NCBI GenBank assembly: GCA_964343705.1
Contig: CAYFJX010000004.1
Location: 62,001 to 126,000, forward strand
From: JAUSFM01 sp964343705
GTDB lineage: Archaea; Nanobdellota; Nanobdellia; Woesearchaeales; UBA12501
Direction: 5' to 3'
Length of the DNA: 64,000 nt
Part shown: one piece after another, positions 9,583 to 18,300 of the stretch
Layout of the letters: each line of letters begins with the position of its first letter
How positions within the stretch are numbered: position 1 is the first letter of the stretch
The notes under the pieces: generated by a model
What the model was told of the DNA's origin: nothing
Database searches by the model: none
The model's input: only the letters and a program-made list of their open reading frames with translations
Position numbers and translations under genes: made by a program

Positions 9583-10653
9583 TTATATTCCCTGCAGCAT
9601 CTGTGTGATGTCTTCGTGTTGTCGAGCATAGGTAAAAGCTGCTTCCATTGCTTTTACTTGTTCGTTCATGCCAAAATGTTCGTAGGCATTTGCATTCATG
9701 GTTGTACGGACAGTGTCTAACTTACCATCAAGATCTGCTCGCGCTTCATCGCTTAGCGGAGCTCTCACATTAAAAACATTATCAGGTGTTAACTCTTTTA
9801 GTGCTTTTTGTACCTGTTGATTGTACCCTCTCAATGCAACAGCTTTTTGAAACTCTGCAGATCCCATAAGTTTTTGCAGACTCACAACATACGTGTCTCG
9901 TGCATTCACCAGTTTTTCAGCAGTTGTCTCGTCAGTAAGCCGTAAAAATAAGCCTTTGCCTGATGCAGGATTGAGTCGGTAGCGTTGATTATCTCTTCTT
10001 TGATCAAGCCAGGTGATTATAAAATCATTATTTCCTGTAATTTCTTCTTGGATTGCATGAAGCATTTGAGAAGCAAATGGTTCTCCTTCTTCATGCCGGT
10101 GTGCTTGGTCAATTGAGTAGGGGTTTGTTCCTCCACCAAAAACCAGCAAAGCAGAGACAGCAAGGTACAAGTTTTCAGGCAAGTTTCCTTTTGTTGGTCT
10201 GAGACGAGTGGGTAAACTAACTGAGTCACCTGATCCTTGTACAGGGTATGCATACACTCGTAATTCTACCATGCCTTTTTCAAGGGGTGGGAGTTCATCA
10301 TTATAACGCCATACATCAAGATCTCTTCCTCTGAGTTCTGTTTTCATACGGCGTGCAATATCTTCATATCCTTGACGTAGTGCTGGTTGTGGGACAAGCA
10401 CATAAGACCCTATCATCTTCCTTTCTCTAGCAACTTCTCGTGCTTCAAAAACAGGCTGGCTACCTTCAGGAACAAGGCCTTGGCCTGCAAGAAATGCAGC
10501 TATGTCTTCAAGTGCGTCATTTCCATGATCATTTTCATTCAACCAATCAAGTCCACCATGGGCATAGAACAGCAACTCTTCAAAGTCACCCTTGTATATT
10601 CGTTGATGTGGTGTTTCCAGTTCTGGAACACGCTCAAAAGAAATGTCTGGCAT
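9583..10653 (-). CDS. Orphan protein, tandem paralogue 2
   Basis: A 356-aa protein homologous along its whole length to the gene 50 bases downstream at 8490-9533 (shared ERVPELETPHQRI start, ELRVYA, LPENLYLAVSALL, and VALRGYNQQV near the C-terminus). No known domain is recognised. The conserved motif at the first 25 residues of both may be a binding segment. The pair is on the same strand and probably co-transcribed; a divergent kinase-like gene starts 93 bases upstream. Confidence 0.75.
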   Translation of the reverse strand: MPDISFERVPELETPHQRIYKGDFEELLFYAHGGLDWLNENDHGNDALEDIAAFLAGQGLVPEGSQPVFEAREVARERKMIGSYVLVPQPALRQGYEDIARRMKTELRGRDLDVWRYNDELPPLEKGMVELRVYAYPVQGSGDSVSLPTRLRPTKGNLPENLYLAVSALLVFGGGTNPYSIDQAHRHEEGEPFASQMLHAIQEEITGNNDFIITWLDQRRDNQRYRLNPASGKGLFLRLTDETTAEKLVNARDTYVVSLQKLMGSAEFQKAVALRGYNQQVQKALKELTPDNVFNVRAPLSDEARADLDGKLDTVRTTMNANAYEHFGMNEQVKAMEAAFTYARQHEDITQMLQGI

Positions 10654-10746
10654 GTGTATTTTCTAGTAAATAGACTATAAAAATATGGTTGTAGTGGAGT
10701 ATACAATTGGGAAGGTTTATATTGGGCCTGTTTTCCCTGTATTATT

Positions 10747-11598
10747 ATGCCAAGCAAACAACTCCAAGATTTAGTGGAACGCGTTGTAGCTGATATGCCT
10801 CTTGAAGATAGAACTTTTCCAAGAATACAAAATGAACTGATGGTTGAAGCTGGAGAGATTCAGCTTGTTCATGAAGCGTTGCAGGAGGATGACTTATATG
10901 AGCTTCTTGAAGACATTGCAGGGGAGTATGGTCTTCAGTTGTTCACTCCTGAACTTATACAACATATGGAATTAGAGTCAATGAGTCGACGTCAAATTGA
11001 AGTCATGGGTTCATCAATGCAACATCTTCCTATTTTTTGGGAGAAAGTTAAAAACAAAAAGAGTCAGGCTACTCTTTTAGATATTGCAGAACGAGGTTTT
11101 GTATATCATGTTCGTGTCGGCAGGAAGAGGTATGTTGTGAAACCAATTCAAGGCGAGGAAGAACCAGAAATTGCACAGGTTGCTTCAGATATTGGTGTTG
11201 GGCCTGAGGTTGTAGAAGTTACACCTGAATGGATTGCTGAAGAATATGTTGAAGGTGTACCTTTGTATAAATCAGGCATAACTAAACACCCTGCTGTTCC
11301 TTGGCTTGCTAAAGTTTTTGGTACACTTCACAGAAATGGTATTGCATACATTGATGACTTTAGTGATTCACGTGGCCATTTCATTTTTAATCCTAAAGGT
11401 CCTAAACTTATTGATTATGGTGTTGCTTCTCGTCGTAGAAGTACAGAATATGACCTTGAGCATGTTGAGGTGTATCTTGAAACAGATACGCTTTATGAAC
11501 AATTTAAGGAAGTGTATCAACAGGTGTTGAAAGAAGAAAATAAACCCAAAGAAAAAAATAAAATTATTGCTGGACTGAAATCTTTGTTTCGACTTTGA
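10747..11598 (+). CDS. Kinase-like protein of unknown substrate
   Basis: A 283-aa protein whose C-terminal two thirds resemble a reduced protein-kinase/Bud32-RIO fold. A candidate ATP-binding Lys lies in RKRYVVKPI (K132), a hinge in WIAEEYVEGVPL, a catalytic-loop-like segment LHRNGIAYIDD (residues 194-204) and a metal-binding DFG-like IDYG (D223). The usual HRD/HGD is replaced by YIDD, so activity is uncertain. The N-terminal 90 residues are helical and unrecognised. TTTATATTGG about 30 bases upstream looks like the TATA box of a nearly leaderless gene. Confidence 0.6.
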   Translation: MPSKQLQDLVERVVADMPLEDRTFPRIQNELMVEAGEIQLVHEALQEDDLYELLEDIAGEYGLQLFTPELIQHMELESMSRRQIEVMGSSMQHLPIFWEKVKNKKSQATLLDIAERGFVYHVRVGRKRYVVKPIQGEEEPEIAQVASDIGVGPEVVEVTPEWIAEEYVEGVPLYKSGITKHPAVPWLAKVFGTLHRNGIAYIDDFSDSRGHFIFNPKGPKLIDYGVASRRRSTEYDLEHVEVYLETDTLYEQFKEVYQQVLKEENKPKEKNKIIAGLKSLFRL

Positions 11599-11608
11599 TC
11601 CCTCAACA

Positions 11609-12886
11609 TTAATCAACAAATTCTATCCCAAGCTCAGTCTCAATCTCTTTTTTCCGTCGAGTACCAACCTTGCGCTCAGGCCCAAAGATCTGTGAGGACT
11701 TAACACCAGTCACAATAATCAATGTTCTCACAATGTTTTGTAGGTCGTCATTGATCAAGGCTCCCCAGATTATTTTTGCATCTTCATCAAGTCGTTCAGA
11801 TACTTTTTCAACAATCTTACGAGCTTCATCTAGTGTCATGTCTGGACCACCAGCAACATTGATCAGTGCTCCATTAGCACCGCTAATGTCAACATCAAGA
11901 AGTGGGTTGGTGATTGCTTTTTCAACTGATTCAAGCGCACGGTTCTCAGTGTCACTTTCCCCTACACCAATCATTGCAACTCCGCCATTACCCATGATTG
12001 CTCGAATGTCTGCAAAGTCAAGGTTTACAAGACCAGCTTTAGTTACTAATTCTGCAACTCCTTTTACTGCGTTGGTAAGAATTTCATCTGCAACTTTAAA
12101 TGATGTATGTAGTGGCAGGTCTGGTGCTAATTCCAGAAGTTTGTCGTTAGGAATAACAATCAGTGTGTCAACAGTGTTTTCAAGTTTTTCAAGTCCAATC
12201 ACTGCGTTTTCATATCGTCGTTGTCCTTCCATTGCAAATGGCATGGTCACAATTCCCACTGTGAGTGAGCCAAGTTTTTTAGCTATTTCTGCGATAACTG
12301 GTGCTGAACCTGTTCCAGTTCCCCCACCAAGACCGCATGTAATAAAGATCATATCAGATTCGCGGAGCATTTCTTTAAGTTCTGCCTCGCTTTCACGAGC
12401 AGCGTCTTCTCCAATTTTAGGTATGCTTCCTGCACCCATTCCTCGTGTAATATCCTTGCCAATAAGCAATTTCTTATCAGCAGTGGTGTACAAAAGATCT
12501 TGTGCATCAGTGTTGATTGCAATTGTTTCAGCACCGCGAATACCAACTTCAGCCATTCTGTTGACTGTGTTGTTTCCACCACCACCACAGCCAATCACTT
12601 TGATCTTAGCTCGTTGGTGTTTGAGCATTTCTTCAAGTTCAAGATCTGCTGATCGTTGCTTTTCTGGTGTAATCTGTTTTGGAACAGGTGGAGCAGCTGG
12701 TTTTACCTCTTCTTTTGGCTTTATAGTAAAGCTAGAAGGTTGTGAAGGAGGCGTCGGCGTACTTGCTGGAGGAGTGTAGAAAGAACTACCTCCTGTACTA
12801 CTTGGTGTTGTCGTTGTATTGCTTGTGCTTCCAAATGGTTTGTTAGATTCTTGATTAGGTTGTTGTTGAGAATGATTACTATCCAT
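11609..12886 (-). CDS. ftsZ: Cell division GTPase FtsZ
   Basis: A 425-aa tubulin-fold GTPase that forms the cytokinetic ring. The Gly-rich nucleotide loop GGLGGGTGTGSAPVIAE is intact, as are IGCGGGGNNTVNRM and the catalytic T7 loop NLDFADIRAIM. I start it at ATG 12884-12886 because GGTGAGGT precedes it, while the longer frame to 13051 would overlap the FKBP gene. Residues 1-95 form an unusual Gln/Ser/Pro-rich disordered tail (PPASTPTPPSQPSS). The C-terminus ends in a short charged segment, GIEFVD. Confidence 0.95.
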   Translation of the reverse strand: MDSNHSQQQPNQESNKPFGSTSNTTTTPSSTGGSSFYTPPASTPTPPSQPSSFTIKPKEEVKPAAPPVPKQITPEKQRSADLELEEMLKHQRAKIKVIGCGGGGNNTVNRMAEVGIRGAETIAINTDAQDLLYTTADKKLLIGKDITRGMGAGSIPKIGEDAARESEAELKEMLRESDMIFITCGLGGGTGTGSAPVIAEIAKKLGSLTVGIVTMPFAMEGQRRYENAVIGLEKLENTVDTLIVIPNDKLLELAPDLPLHTSFKVADEILTNAVKGVAELVTKAGLVNLDFADIRAIMGNGGVAMIGVGESDTENRALESVEKAITNPLLDVDISGANGALINVAGGPDMTLDEARKIVEKVSERLDEDAKIIWGALINDDLQNIVRTLIIVTGVKSSQIFGPERKVGTRRKKEIETELGIEFVD

Positions 12887-13004
12887 GCACCTCACCCCAG
12901 GTTTTTCTCTTTTATTACTGTTAGTCCCCTCTTTTTTTAAACTTTCCAGTGTAAACGGAGACCGAGCTGGTATATAAAGTTTGTTGTGGTAGAAAAGAAT
13001 GAAC

Positions 13005-13739
13005 TTATTGTTGTGGTGATGGCTCTGTAGGTTGCTCTGCTGGTTTTTCACTCTTTTTTTCTTCTTCCTTTTTCTGATCTTTGTCAGTTACAATCTTGAC
13101 ACCTTTAATTTCTTTGATAAGCTCGCTTGCTTTCTTACCAAAACCTTCTTCAAGTGTCTTATGTAACTCAGCAGGAATGTTTCCGCCCAGTTTTAGTTGA
13201 GCAATGCCATCTTTAATAGATACTTTAATGCCTTTTTGGTTAAATGTCAAATCCGCCAGTGCTTGTATTTTTTCTTCTGGCTTGTCAACCATGCGTTTTA
13301 CATCAACGTCATAGATAACATCTCTTCCGGACAGAGGATGATTAAGATCAACAAGAATTCGGCCACCAGACACACTCTTAATGGTTGCCATGTGATTATC
13401 AATATTTACCTGCAGCCCAGGTACTGGCTGAATATTTTGTTCTTTGAACTTTCTCAAGGGGATCATTTGTACAAGTTTTGCTGATTTCTTACCAAATGCT
13501 TGTTCAGGGGGCAGTTCAACACTATGCTTGCCGATTGCTTTTCCTTCAAGTTCCTCGTCAAGACCTTTGATTAAATGACCTTCACCAAGACAGATAACAA
13601 CTGGGCCGTATACTTGGTTTGACTGAGCAATGCCTTCTTTTTCAGCTACAGCTTTGCTTGTGGTGTCAAAAACCATACCGCCTTCTTTGACTTTGCCAGT
13701 GTAATCAACTTCAATGAAGTCTCCTTTCTTGAGTGTCAT
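13005..13739 (-). CDS. FKBP-type peptidyl-prolyl isomerase, archaeal long form
   Basis: A 244-aa SlyD-like isomerase/chaperone: FKBP halves (MTLKKGDFIEVDYTGKV and ILVDLNHPLSGRDV) flank an inserted IF chaperone flap. A C-terminal domain of about 90 residues follows, as in the long archaeal FKBPs, and ends in a Lys/Glu/Pro/Gln-rich tail. It catalyses cis-trans isomerisation of prolyl bonds in the cytoplasm. It is immediately upstream of ftsZ on the same strand, separated by about 118 bases. Confidence 0.9.
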   Translation of the reverse strand: MTLKKGDFIEVDYTGKVKEGGMVFDTTSKAVAEKEGIAQSNQVYGPVVICLGEGHLIKGLDEELEGKAIGKHSVELPPEQAFGKKSAKLVQMIPLRKFKEQNIQPVPGLQVNIDNHMATIKSVSGGRILVDLNHPLSGRDVIYDVDVKRMVDKPEEKIQALADLTFNQKGIKVSIKDGIAQLKLGGNIPAELHKTLEEGFGKKASELIKEIKGVKIVTDKDQKKEEEKKSEKPAEQPTEPSPQQ

Positions 13740-13791
13740 ACTGCTTTGGAGAAAGAGGGGATATATAAAGGTATTTGCTGGGAGAGGGTCT

Positions 13792-14208
13792 TTAAACAGT
13801 AAGAACTTTTCTAAGCTCAGGAGTTGAGTGTACCATAATCACCGATTGTTGTTTTAACAGTGGCTCATTTGACCATATTTCTGCCTTAAGCTTCAATGCT
13901 AAGGCAAAGAAAGGAGCATCTTTTTCATCGGGTGAGATATCTTTTCCTTCTTCTTTCATATCACTGAAAAAAGATAAAGACTTTTTATCAACAAAGAGAT
14001 CAAGTAATGTGAATATTTTTTCTAGTTCGTTTTCGTTTTTTAGTTTTGTGTATTTTAGGAGGTCATTTGCATTATTTTGTAATTCTTCAAAAGCATATTC
14101 AGGTGTAAACAACTCTAACCCTAGCTGGTTTGCATTAACAATAATTGATCTTACTGGATTTTCCCTAAAAAATGAGAACAGGATATTTGTATCTACAACG
14201 AGTCTCAT
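13792..14208 (-). CDS. PIN-domain toxin, VapC-like
   Basis: A 138-aa PIN-fold RNase. Acidic site residues are visible in LVVDTNIL (first Asp), AFEELQ (Glu), DEKDAPFFALAL (Asp pair) and the final IWSNE. VapC toxins cleave tRNA or rRNA when freed from their antitoxin. It directly follows the small gene at 14209-14448 with TAA-ATG contact, the usual antitoxin-toxin order. Confidence 0.8.
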   Translation of the reverse strand: MRLVVDTNILFSFFRENPVRSIIVNANQLGLELFTPEYAFEELQNNANDLLKYTKLKNENELEKIFTLLDLFVDKKSLSFFSDMKEEGKDISPDEKDAPFFALALKLKAEIWSNEPLLKQQSVIMVHSTPELRKVLTV

Positions 14209-14448
14209 TTACCAACCTTGTGTTTTGTATTTTTTGAGCATGCTCTTTTTTGCTTTCTCTCCAAGTTTTAGGCATTGTTCTTCTGTAAGCTCAGAATTTT
14301 CAAGCATGCTGTCAAGTTTTTTGAGAACCATTGCTCGTTTTATTTTTTCTGATAGAAATCCTCTAATTACTTCAGACCAGTTCAATTCAGGAAGTTTGTC
14401 CATCTTATTCTTGAGTTCGTTGGGGATTGCTATAGTTAAATTTGGCAT
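14209..14448 (-). CDS. Antitoxin partner of the PIN toxin, VapB-like
   Basis: A 79-aa protein with a short beta strand (NLTIAIPNEL) followed by two helices (LNWSEVIRGFLSEKIKRA), the plan of a ribbon-helix-helix DNA-binding dimer, and a charged C-terminal tail that would bind the toxin. It is the first gene of the pair and would autorepress it. GGAGGTGCC lies a few bases before the ATG, a strong ribosome binding site. Confidence 0.75.
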   Translation of the reverse strand: MPNLTIAIPNELKNKMDKLPELNWSEVIRGFLSEKIKRAMVLKKLDSMLENSELTEEQCLKLGEKAKKSMLKKYKTQGW

Positions 14449-14525
14449 AAGGCACCTCCACAGTTCTCTGTGTAAATCGTGTAAGTTGTGAATGTATTTA
14501 AATGTTTTGTTTTCTGGGGGGTGTC

Positions 14526-15290
14526 TTACATGCTTGGACCAACAGGTGCTGCAACACGCTCCTCAAGTCCTTGTTCTTGAGGCTTTTCTGTTGGTTTTCG
14601 TTCACCCTTAGGTTGTCTTATTGCAACAAGAGTATTGCCTTTTGGTGTTACTTGGAAGATCGGTTCGTCAGTTATTCCTGTTACTTCTAATGCCTGGGCG
14701 TATTGTTCATAAATTCCAAGTTTTCTATATGCTTCTCCATAGGTTGTTTGTTCTACAAGCCCATTGTCAATAGCGTATTGCATACTTGGACACTCAAGAT
14801 GCGCAATGTGATACGCATTCCATGGATTAAGAAGGTCATCTGGTGTATAAGTGGTGGCCTTGTTTTCTTTGATTTCAGACAGAATCATGGTGAACAACCT
14901 CCCTTCATATTTTTCTTGATCATACTTTCGCTTTCTCCGCTTTAAGTCAAAGCCACACCACCAACCTGCAACCTGTGCGTCATAGCGTTTTAGTGTTTCT
15001 CCATCAGGGTTTGGGGTGTATAAGGGGTTTTGAATGATTGATCCTTCAAACAAACCACGATTTGTTCTGTTATCAAAAAATCGTCGCCAAACTCCCCTGT
15101 CAAAAGTCAAATCGGAATCCTGTAAGAATTTAGAGAAGAGTATTATTCTCCCAACAGTCGAGAGAAAGAAATTTAACATTGGACGTACAATTCTACTTCT
15201 AGCAAGGCCCTCAATAAATTTTTCCTGCTTCTCGTCGCGGTACTTGTACTCCAAATCTTTCTTTGGTTCTGGTACTGGTTTCTCGTCCAT
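14526..15290 (-). CDS. Orphan protein, probably cytoplasmic
   Basis: A 254-aa protein I do not recognise. It has a charged N-terminus, a hydrophobic patch (MLNFFLSTVGRIILFSKFL) that may be buried or peripheral to the membrane, a Trp-rich centre (VAGWWCGFDLKRRKRKYD) and a Pro/Glu-rich disordered tail. GATATAAATC sits about 25 bases before the ATG, so it is probably leaderless. The nested-hairpin repeat at 15328 abuts its promoter. Confidence 0.65.
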   Translation of the reverse strand: MDEKPVPEPKKDLEYKYRDEKQEKFIEGLARSRIVRPMLNFFLSTVGRIILFSKFLQDSDLTFDRGVWRRFFDNRTNRGLFEGSIIQNPLYTPNPDGETLKRYDAQVAGWWCGFDLKRRKRKYDQEKYEGRLFTMILSEIKENKATTYTPDDLLNPWNAYHIAHLECPSMQYAIDNGLVEQTTYGEAYRKLGIYEQYAQALEVTGITDEPIFQVTPKGNTLVAIRQPKGERKPTEKPQEQGLEERVAAPVGPSM

Positions 15291-15327
15291 ATCATGCTGG
15301 TTTTCTGGATGATTTATATCTTTTTTG

Positions 15328-15492
15328 GGGTGTGTCCCGAATCTTGCTTTTTGTGCAGGAGGGATAGCACTGCGAAGGTTAACGCTCGCATCCGCTCGCT
15401 GATTCTACGTCGGCACCCCTGCATAAATCGGGGTGCCTCCGAACAGACTTCAAGGCAGTGCTATCCCTCAGAAAGACTCTCGGGACATACCC
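15328..15492. repeat. Nested-hairpin repeat element, full copy
   Basis: Three nested inverted repeats: GGGTGTGTCCCGA (15328-15340) with TCGGGACATACCC (15480-15492); GAGGGATAGCACTGC (15359-15373) with its exact complement at 15455-15469; and GGCACCCC (15412-15419) with GGGGTGCC (15430-15437). The right half recurs at 63085-63151. It lies between two divergent promoters. This fits either a small non-autonomous mobile element with terminal inverted repeats or a structured RNA. It has no resemblance I can see to RNase P or SRP RNA. Confidence 0.7.
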
Positions 15493-15537
15493 TCTTTTTT
15501 GGCAAGGCTTAAATACATCCACCCTACACGCTCAATC

Positions 15538-16476
15538 ATGACACGCGTTGTAGTTGAAGGACGGCTTGCCACTCCAAGTATGCATCACGGCATGCCAGTT
15601 TGGCGAGAAGCTGGCACACACCCTATCACTTTGGCAAAAGTTCCAGTAACTGGTGACAAGCTTGAAGAATCAGTTCTGTTGCGTCCTGATTATGTGCCGC
15701 GCGGGGTTGAGCGTGAGCTTGTACAATTAGACTCGTTTCGTCGTGGCAGAACCATTGATGTCTTCCTTGATGAACCTATAGAGATTGGTGGCAAACCGTA
15801 TACCATCCTTAATTTCAAAGGTGTTGGTGCAGATGCAGATCAACCAATGGCTATTCGCCGTGATGATTGGTGGGTTGGCGAACTCGGTCGAGGTCATTGG
15901 GGTTGGAATGAAGAGCAAGGCGAGCGAATGTGGGGAGCAATGAAAACAGACAGAGCTGAAAAAGCATTTTCCTCAACAGTTCTTGCGAACTTGGCAGCTC
16001 CGGAAATCGGTTATGTTGCTTGCAATCCAATTCCAGAAAAAATTTTACCATTACTACACCCTTCTGAACCCTTAAGTCAGATTGTTCGAGCATACAATAC
16101 TAACATGCGCCATGATGATCCCTTTGCATACACGCAGTTGAAAGATGCAGGTGTTCAATTTGATCCTGTGGAAGTTGCAGAGCAAGACGCTGCTATGTTC
16201 AACAATATTAGGAAACTTGCAGAGCAAGGAAAAATGTTAATTGTTGGTGGAAGTATTGCAGGAAACCGCATGCTTACTGGCGAGTTTATTGATCGCCAAA
16301 ATTATTGGGTTGAAAGCGCTGCAGGAAAGCCAGGACAATACTTGCAAACACACATGTGGCGATTTATCGGCGAGACTATTGATACATCACAAAAAGCGCT
16401 TGGTCCTGAAGCTGAAAAAGTCTACAATGCTCACTTAAGAAAAAAAGTTACCTTCTCAGTCAGTCATATGTTGTGA
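15538..16476 (+). CDS. Orphan protein
   Basis: A 312-aa protein when started at ATG 15538; CTTAAATAC about 27 bases upstream supports a leaderless start and argues against the longer frame from 15433, which runs through the repeat. Trp- and Gly-rich segments (RRDDWWVGELGRGHWGWNEE) and an internal AVIRR-like basic strand are seen, with a C-terminal helical part (KALGPEAEKVYNAHLRKKV). The LNFKGVG and NRM..GEFIDRQN blocks loosely recall a kinase-like or SelO-like fold, but I cannot support a function. Confidence 0.6.
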   Translation: MTRVVVEGRLATPSMHHGMPVWREAGTHPITLAKVPVTGDKLEESVLLRPDYVPRGVERELVQLDSFRRGRTIDVFLDEPIEIGGKPYTILNFKGVGADADQPMAIRRDDWWVGELGRGHWGWNEEQGERMWGAMKTDRAEKAFSSTVLANLAAPEIGYVACNPIPEKILPLLHPSEPLSQIVRAYNTNMRHDDPFAYTQLKDAGVQFDPVEVAEQDAAMFNNIRKLAEQGKMLIVGGSIAGNRMLTGEFIDRQNYWVESAAGKPGQYLQTHMWRFIGETIDTSQKALGPEAEKVYNAHLRKKVTFSVSHML

Positions 16477-16477
16477 T

Positions 16478-17212
16478 TTAGTCTTTTGACGTCATGGGTT
16501 TGGCAATCTTCCATAACAACTCAAAATGTTTTCTATATGACTCAGCAAGTTGTTTGTTCTTGATAAAAATAATCATGAGTGGTTCCCAGATCTCAATACA
16601 GACTGTATCACCAAAAATAAATGTGGGGGTTGGACTAAAATATCTTTTTGGAATTGTTCTATACTCCAAGTGGGGTTCGTCATACACAAATGCTCCTTCC
16701 CAAGTTATGATTCTTTCATTTACCCCTGCTTCTTTTTCTTTTCGAAATACTTGTTTCATTTCAATGCTAAACTTTTTTTCAAACTCTTTTTCATCAACAC
16801 CAAAGATAAGCAGCTCTTTTCCTGTTTTTACAATTTCATTGCTTAATCGTCTAAAACCTTCAATTCCTCTGAATACTTCTACGGTGCCTTCATGTTTTTC
16901 GTGTTTTTGTAAATTAATTAGTTTATTAAAGACTGTTTTGAGGTTTTCTTTTTTGCTTTCAAGCAGTTCAAAGAGTTTGTCTGGGTGTGCTGCGGTGTAC
17001 ACATGGGTGCCATGTTCTATTATGTCACTCACTAATCCTTTATTGCCCAGTTTTTCAAGAAAATCGTAGATTGTTGTTCTGTGCAGGTTTGTTGCTCGTT
17101 TTATGTTGTGAACATTACTTGGTCCAAGCTTGAGCAAGGCGAGGTATACTTTGGTCTCGCCAGTGCTTAGTCCAAGCTCATTGAGCACCTCATTGAGGGC
17201 ATTCTCCATCAT
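16478..17212 (-). CDS. TrmB-family transcriptional regulator
   Basis: A 244-aa regulator: an N-terminal winged helix (GETKVYLALLKLGPSNVHNI, then HRTTIYDFLEKLGNKGLV), a coiled-coil segment, and a C-terminal effector-like domain ending PLMIIFIKNKQLAESYRKHF. TrmB proteins in archaea control sugar uptake and central metabolism. A 7-bp inverted repeat at 17254-17273 in the shared divergent promoter is the likely operator. The adjacent membrane protein at 17344 is a natural target. A related C-terminal fragment persists at 30679-30903. Confidence 0.85.
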   Translation of the reverse strand: MMENALNEVLNELGLSTGETKVYLALLKLGPSNVHNIKRATNLHRTTIYDFLEKLGNKGLVSDIIEHGTHVYTAAHPDKLFELLESKKENLKTVFNKLINLQKHEKHEGTVEVFRGIEGFRRLSNEIVKTGKELLIFGVDEKEFEKKFSIEMKQVFRKEKEAGVNERIITWEGAFVYDEPHLEYRTIPKRYFSPTPTFIFGDTVCIEIWEPLMIIFIKNKQLAESYRKHFELLWKIAKPMTSKD

Positions 17213-17253
17213 TTTCTTGGGGTAAATAAGCCTTATTTATATGTTTTTCGTTT

Positions 17254-17273
17254 GTTGTCGGAAAAACGACAAC
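17254..17273. promoter_or_regulatory. Candidate operator (inverted repeat) of the TrmB regulator
   Basis: GTTGTCG, six bases, CGACAAC is a perfect 7-bp inverted repeat in the divergent region between the TrmB gene (start 17212) and the membrane protein gene (start 17344). Its place beside the regulator's own TATA-like region (CTTATTTATATG) suggests autoregulation. No other copy was noticed in the window. Confidence 0.5.
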
Positions 17274-17343
17274 TAATGTTTAAGTAGTTGATTGCCTCTT
17301 ATTTGGTGTATATTTAGTTTATTATTGGAAAAAAGAGGTTATT

Positions 17344-18300
17344 ATGGCGCTTGAACGACTTATTTTGTGGAAACCCCTTCAAAAAACAACATTGGTCATG
17401 TATGCACTGGTGTTTTTTCTAGCCTTGCCTGCACCTAAACTAGCAACATTACTGCTGTTTGGTATTGTGGCGTTGTGGAGTCGAATTCCTGCAATGATGA
17501 CTATGTTCACTCGTGACGTTGAAGTTGTTGACTTCTTTACTGTTATTATCGCAATCAATATGGGTGGCTTGGTTGCTGCATTATTTGGCTCCTTACTTAT
17601 TTTGTTTTCACGAATATTCGGGCCACTAGAAGATCTAGATTATACTATTAAGGAAAGTGTCTGCTTTTTTGTCGGTGCATTCTTTTCCTTAGCTGTGCAT
17701 AACTTGTTTGGGAATGTGATGTGGACTATGTTTTCGTTCACGTTTATTAGGTATGGGTTTTATCCGGTGCTTGACTTGGTAACAACACCGGGGAAAGTGT
17801 GGTTGACAGTAATAATTCTTGTGGTAAGTGCTCCTGTTGCCGTAATTTCAAACTTGTTGTTAGTGAACTTGTTTGGTGATGCGCTAGATGCGATTTTTGC
17901 AAAAGGGGCAGTACTAAGTTGGGAACTGTTGTTGTTTGTTACTGCTGTTATTGCTGGATTCTTTTTTGTGAGCAAATTTTTGTTTCGCGAAGAGCAGAAA
18001 CGTGTAGAGTCTTATGGGGGTGATTTTGCAGAAAGCATGGCCAGTATTCCAGAACCGCATGAAGCATTGTTTAGTATGTTTACCATTCCAGACGTCAACC
18101 CCTTCTTGTACGTCACACCAAATCTGTTTAAGGGATTCATGACAGTGATACTATTTATCCTTGTTCTTGTTGCAGGTTTTCAAACAGGTGTTACAGTCAA
18201 CTGGGTGCAGATGGTATTCTTGCTGGTTAGTATCTATGCTGTTTTGTCGTCTGTAATCTGGGCGTTGAACAAAACAGTGGTTAAGAAAACATTGTATTAG
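17344..18300 (+). CDS. Multi-pass membrane protein of unknown function
   Basis: A 318-aa protein with about seven to eight hydrophobic helices, for example TLVMYALVFFLALPAP, VIIAINMGGLVAALFGSLLI, TVIILVVSAPVAVISNLLLV and FMTVILFILVLVAGF near the C-terminus. A soluble loop (about residues 215-250: REEQKRVESYGGDFAE) separates the last two helices. AGAGG precedes the ATG by five bases. No transporter signature was recognised. It is divergent from the TrmB regulator and could be under its control. Confidence 0.7.
   Translation: MALERLILWKPLQKTTLVMYALVFFLALPAPKLATLLLFGIVALWSRIPAMMTMFTRDVEVVDFFTVIIAINMGGLVAALFGSLLILFSRIFGPLEDLDYTIKESVCFFVGAFFSLAVHNLFGNVMWTMFSFTFIRYGFYPVLDLVTTPGKVWLTVIILVVSAPVAVISNLLLVNLFGDALDAIFAKGAVLSWELLLFVTAVIAGFFFVSKFLFREEQKRVESYGGDFAESMASIPEPHEALFSMFTIPDVNPFLYVTPNLFKGFMTVILFILVLVAGFQTGVTVNWVQMVFLLVSIYAVLSSVIWALNKTVVKKTLY

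Noticed and set aside
12887..13051. Longer FtsZ start
   Set aside because: It would overlap the FKBP gene, and the ribosome binding site GGTGAGGT is directly before ATG 12886.
13892..13931. Minor repeats and AT runs as CRISPR-like units
   Set aside because: No regularly spaced direct repeats were found anywhere in the window; no cas operon is present, and the Cas4-like nuclease alone is not evidence.
15328..15492. RNase P or SRP RNA
   Set aside because: Conserved loops of those RNAs are missing and a truncated second copy exists, which fits a repeat instead.
15433..15537. Upstream extension of the gene at 15538
   Set aside because: It runs through the nested-hairpin repeat, has no promoter, and a TATA box fits ATG 15538. 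The same frame appears in the repeat copy at 63.1 kb, so it reflects the repeat, not a protein.
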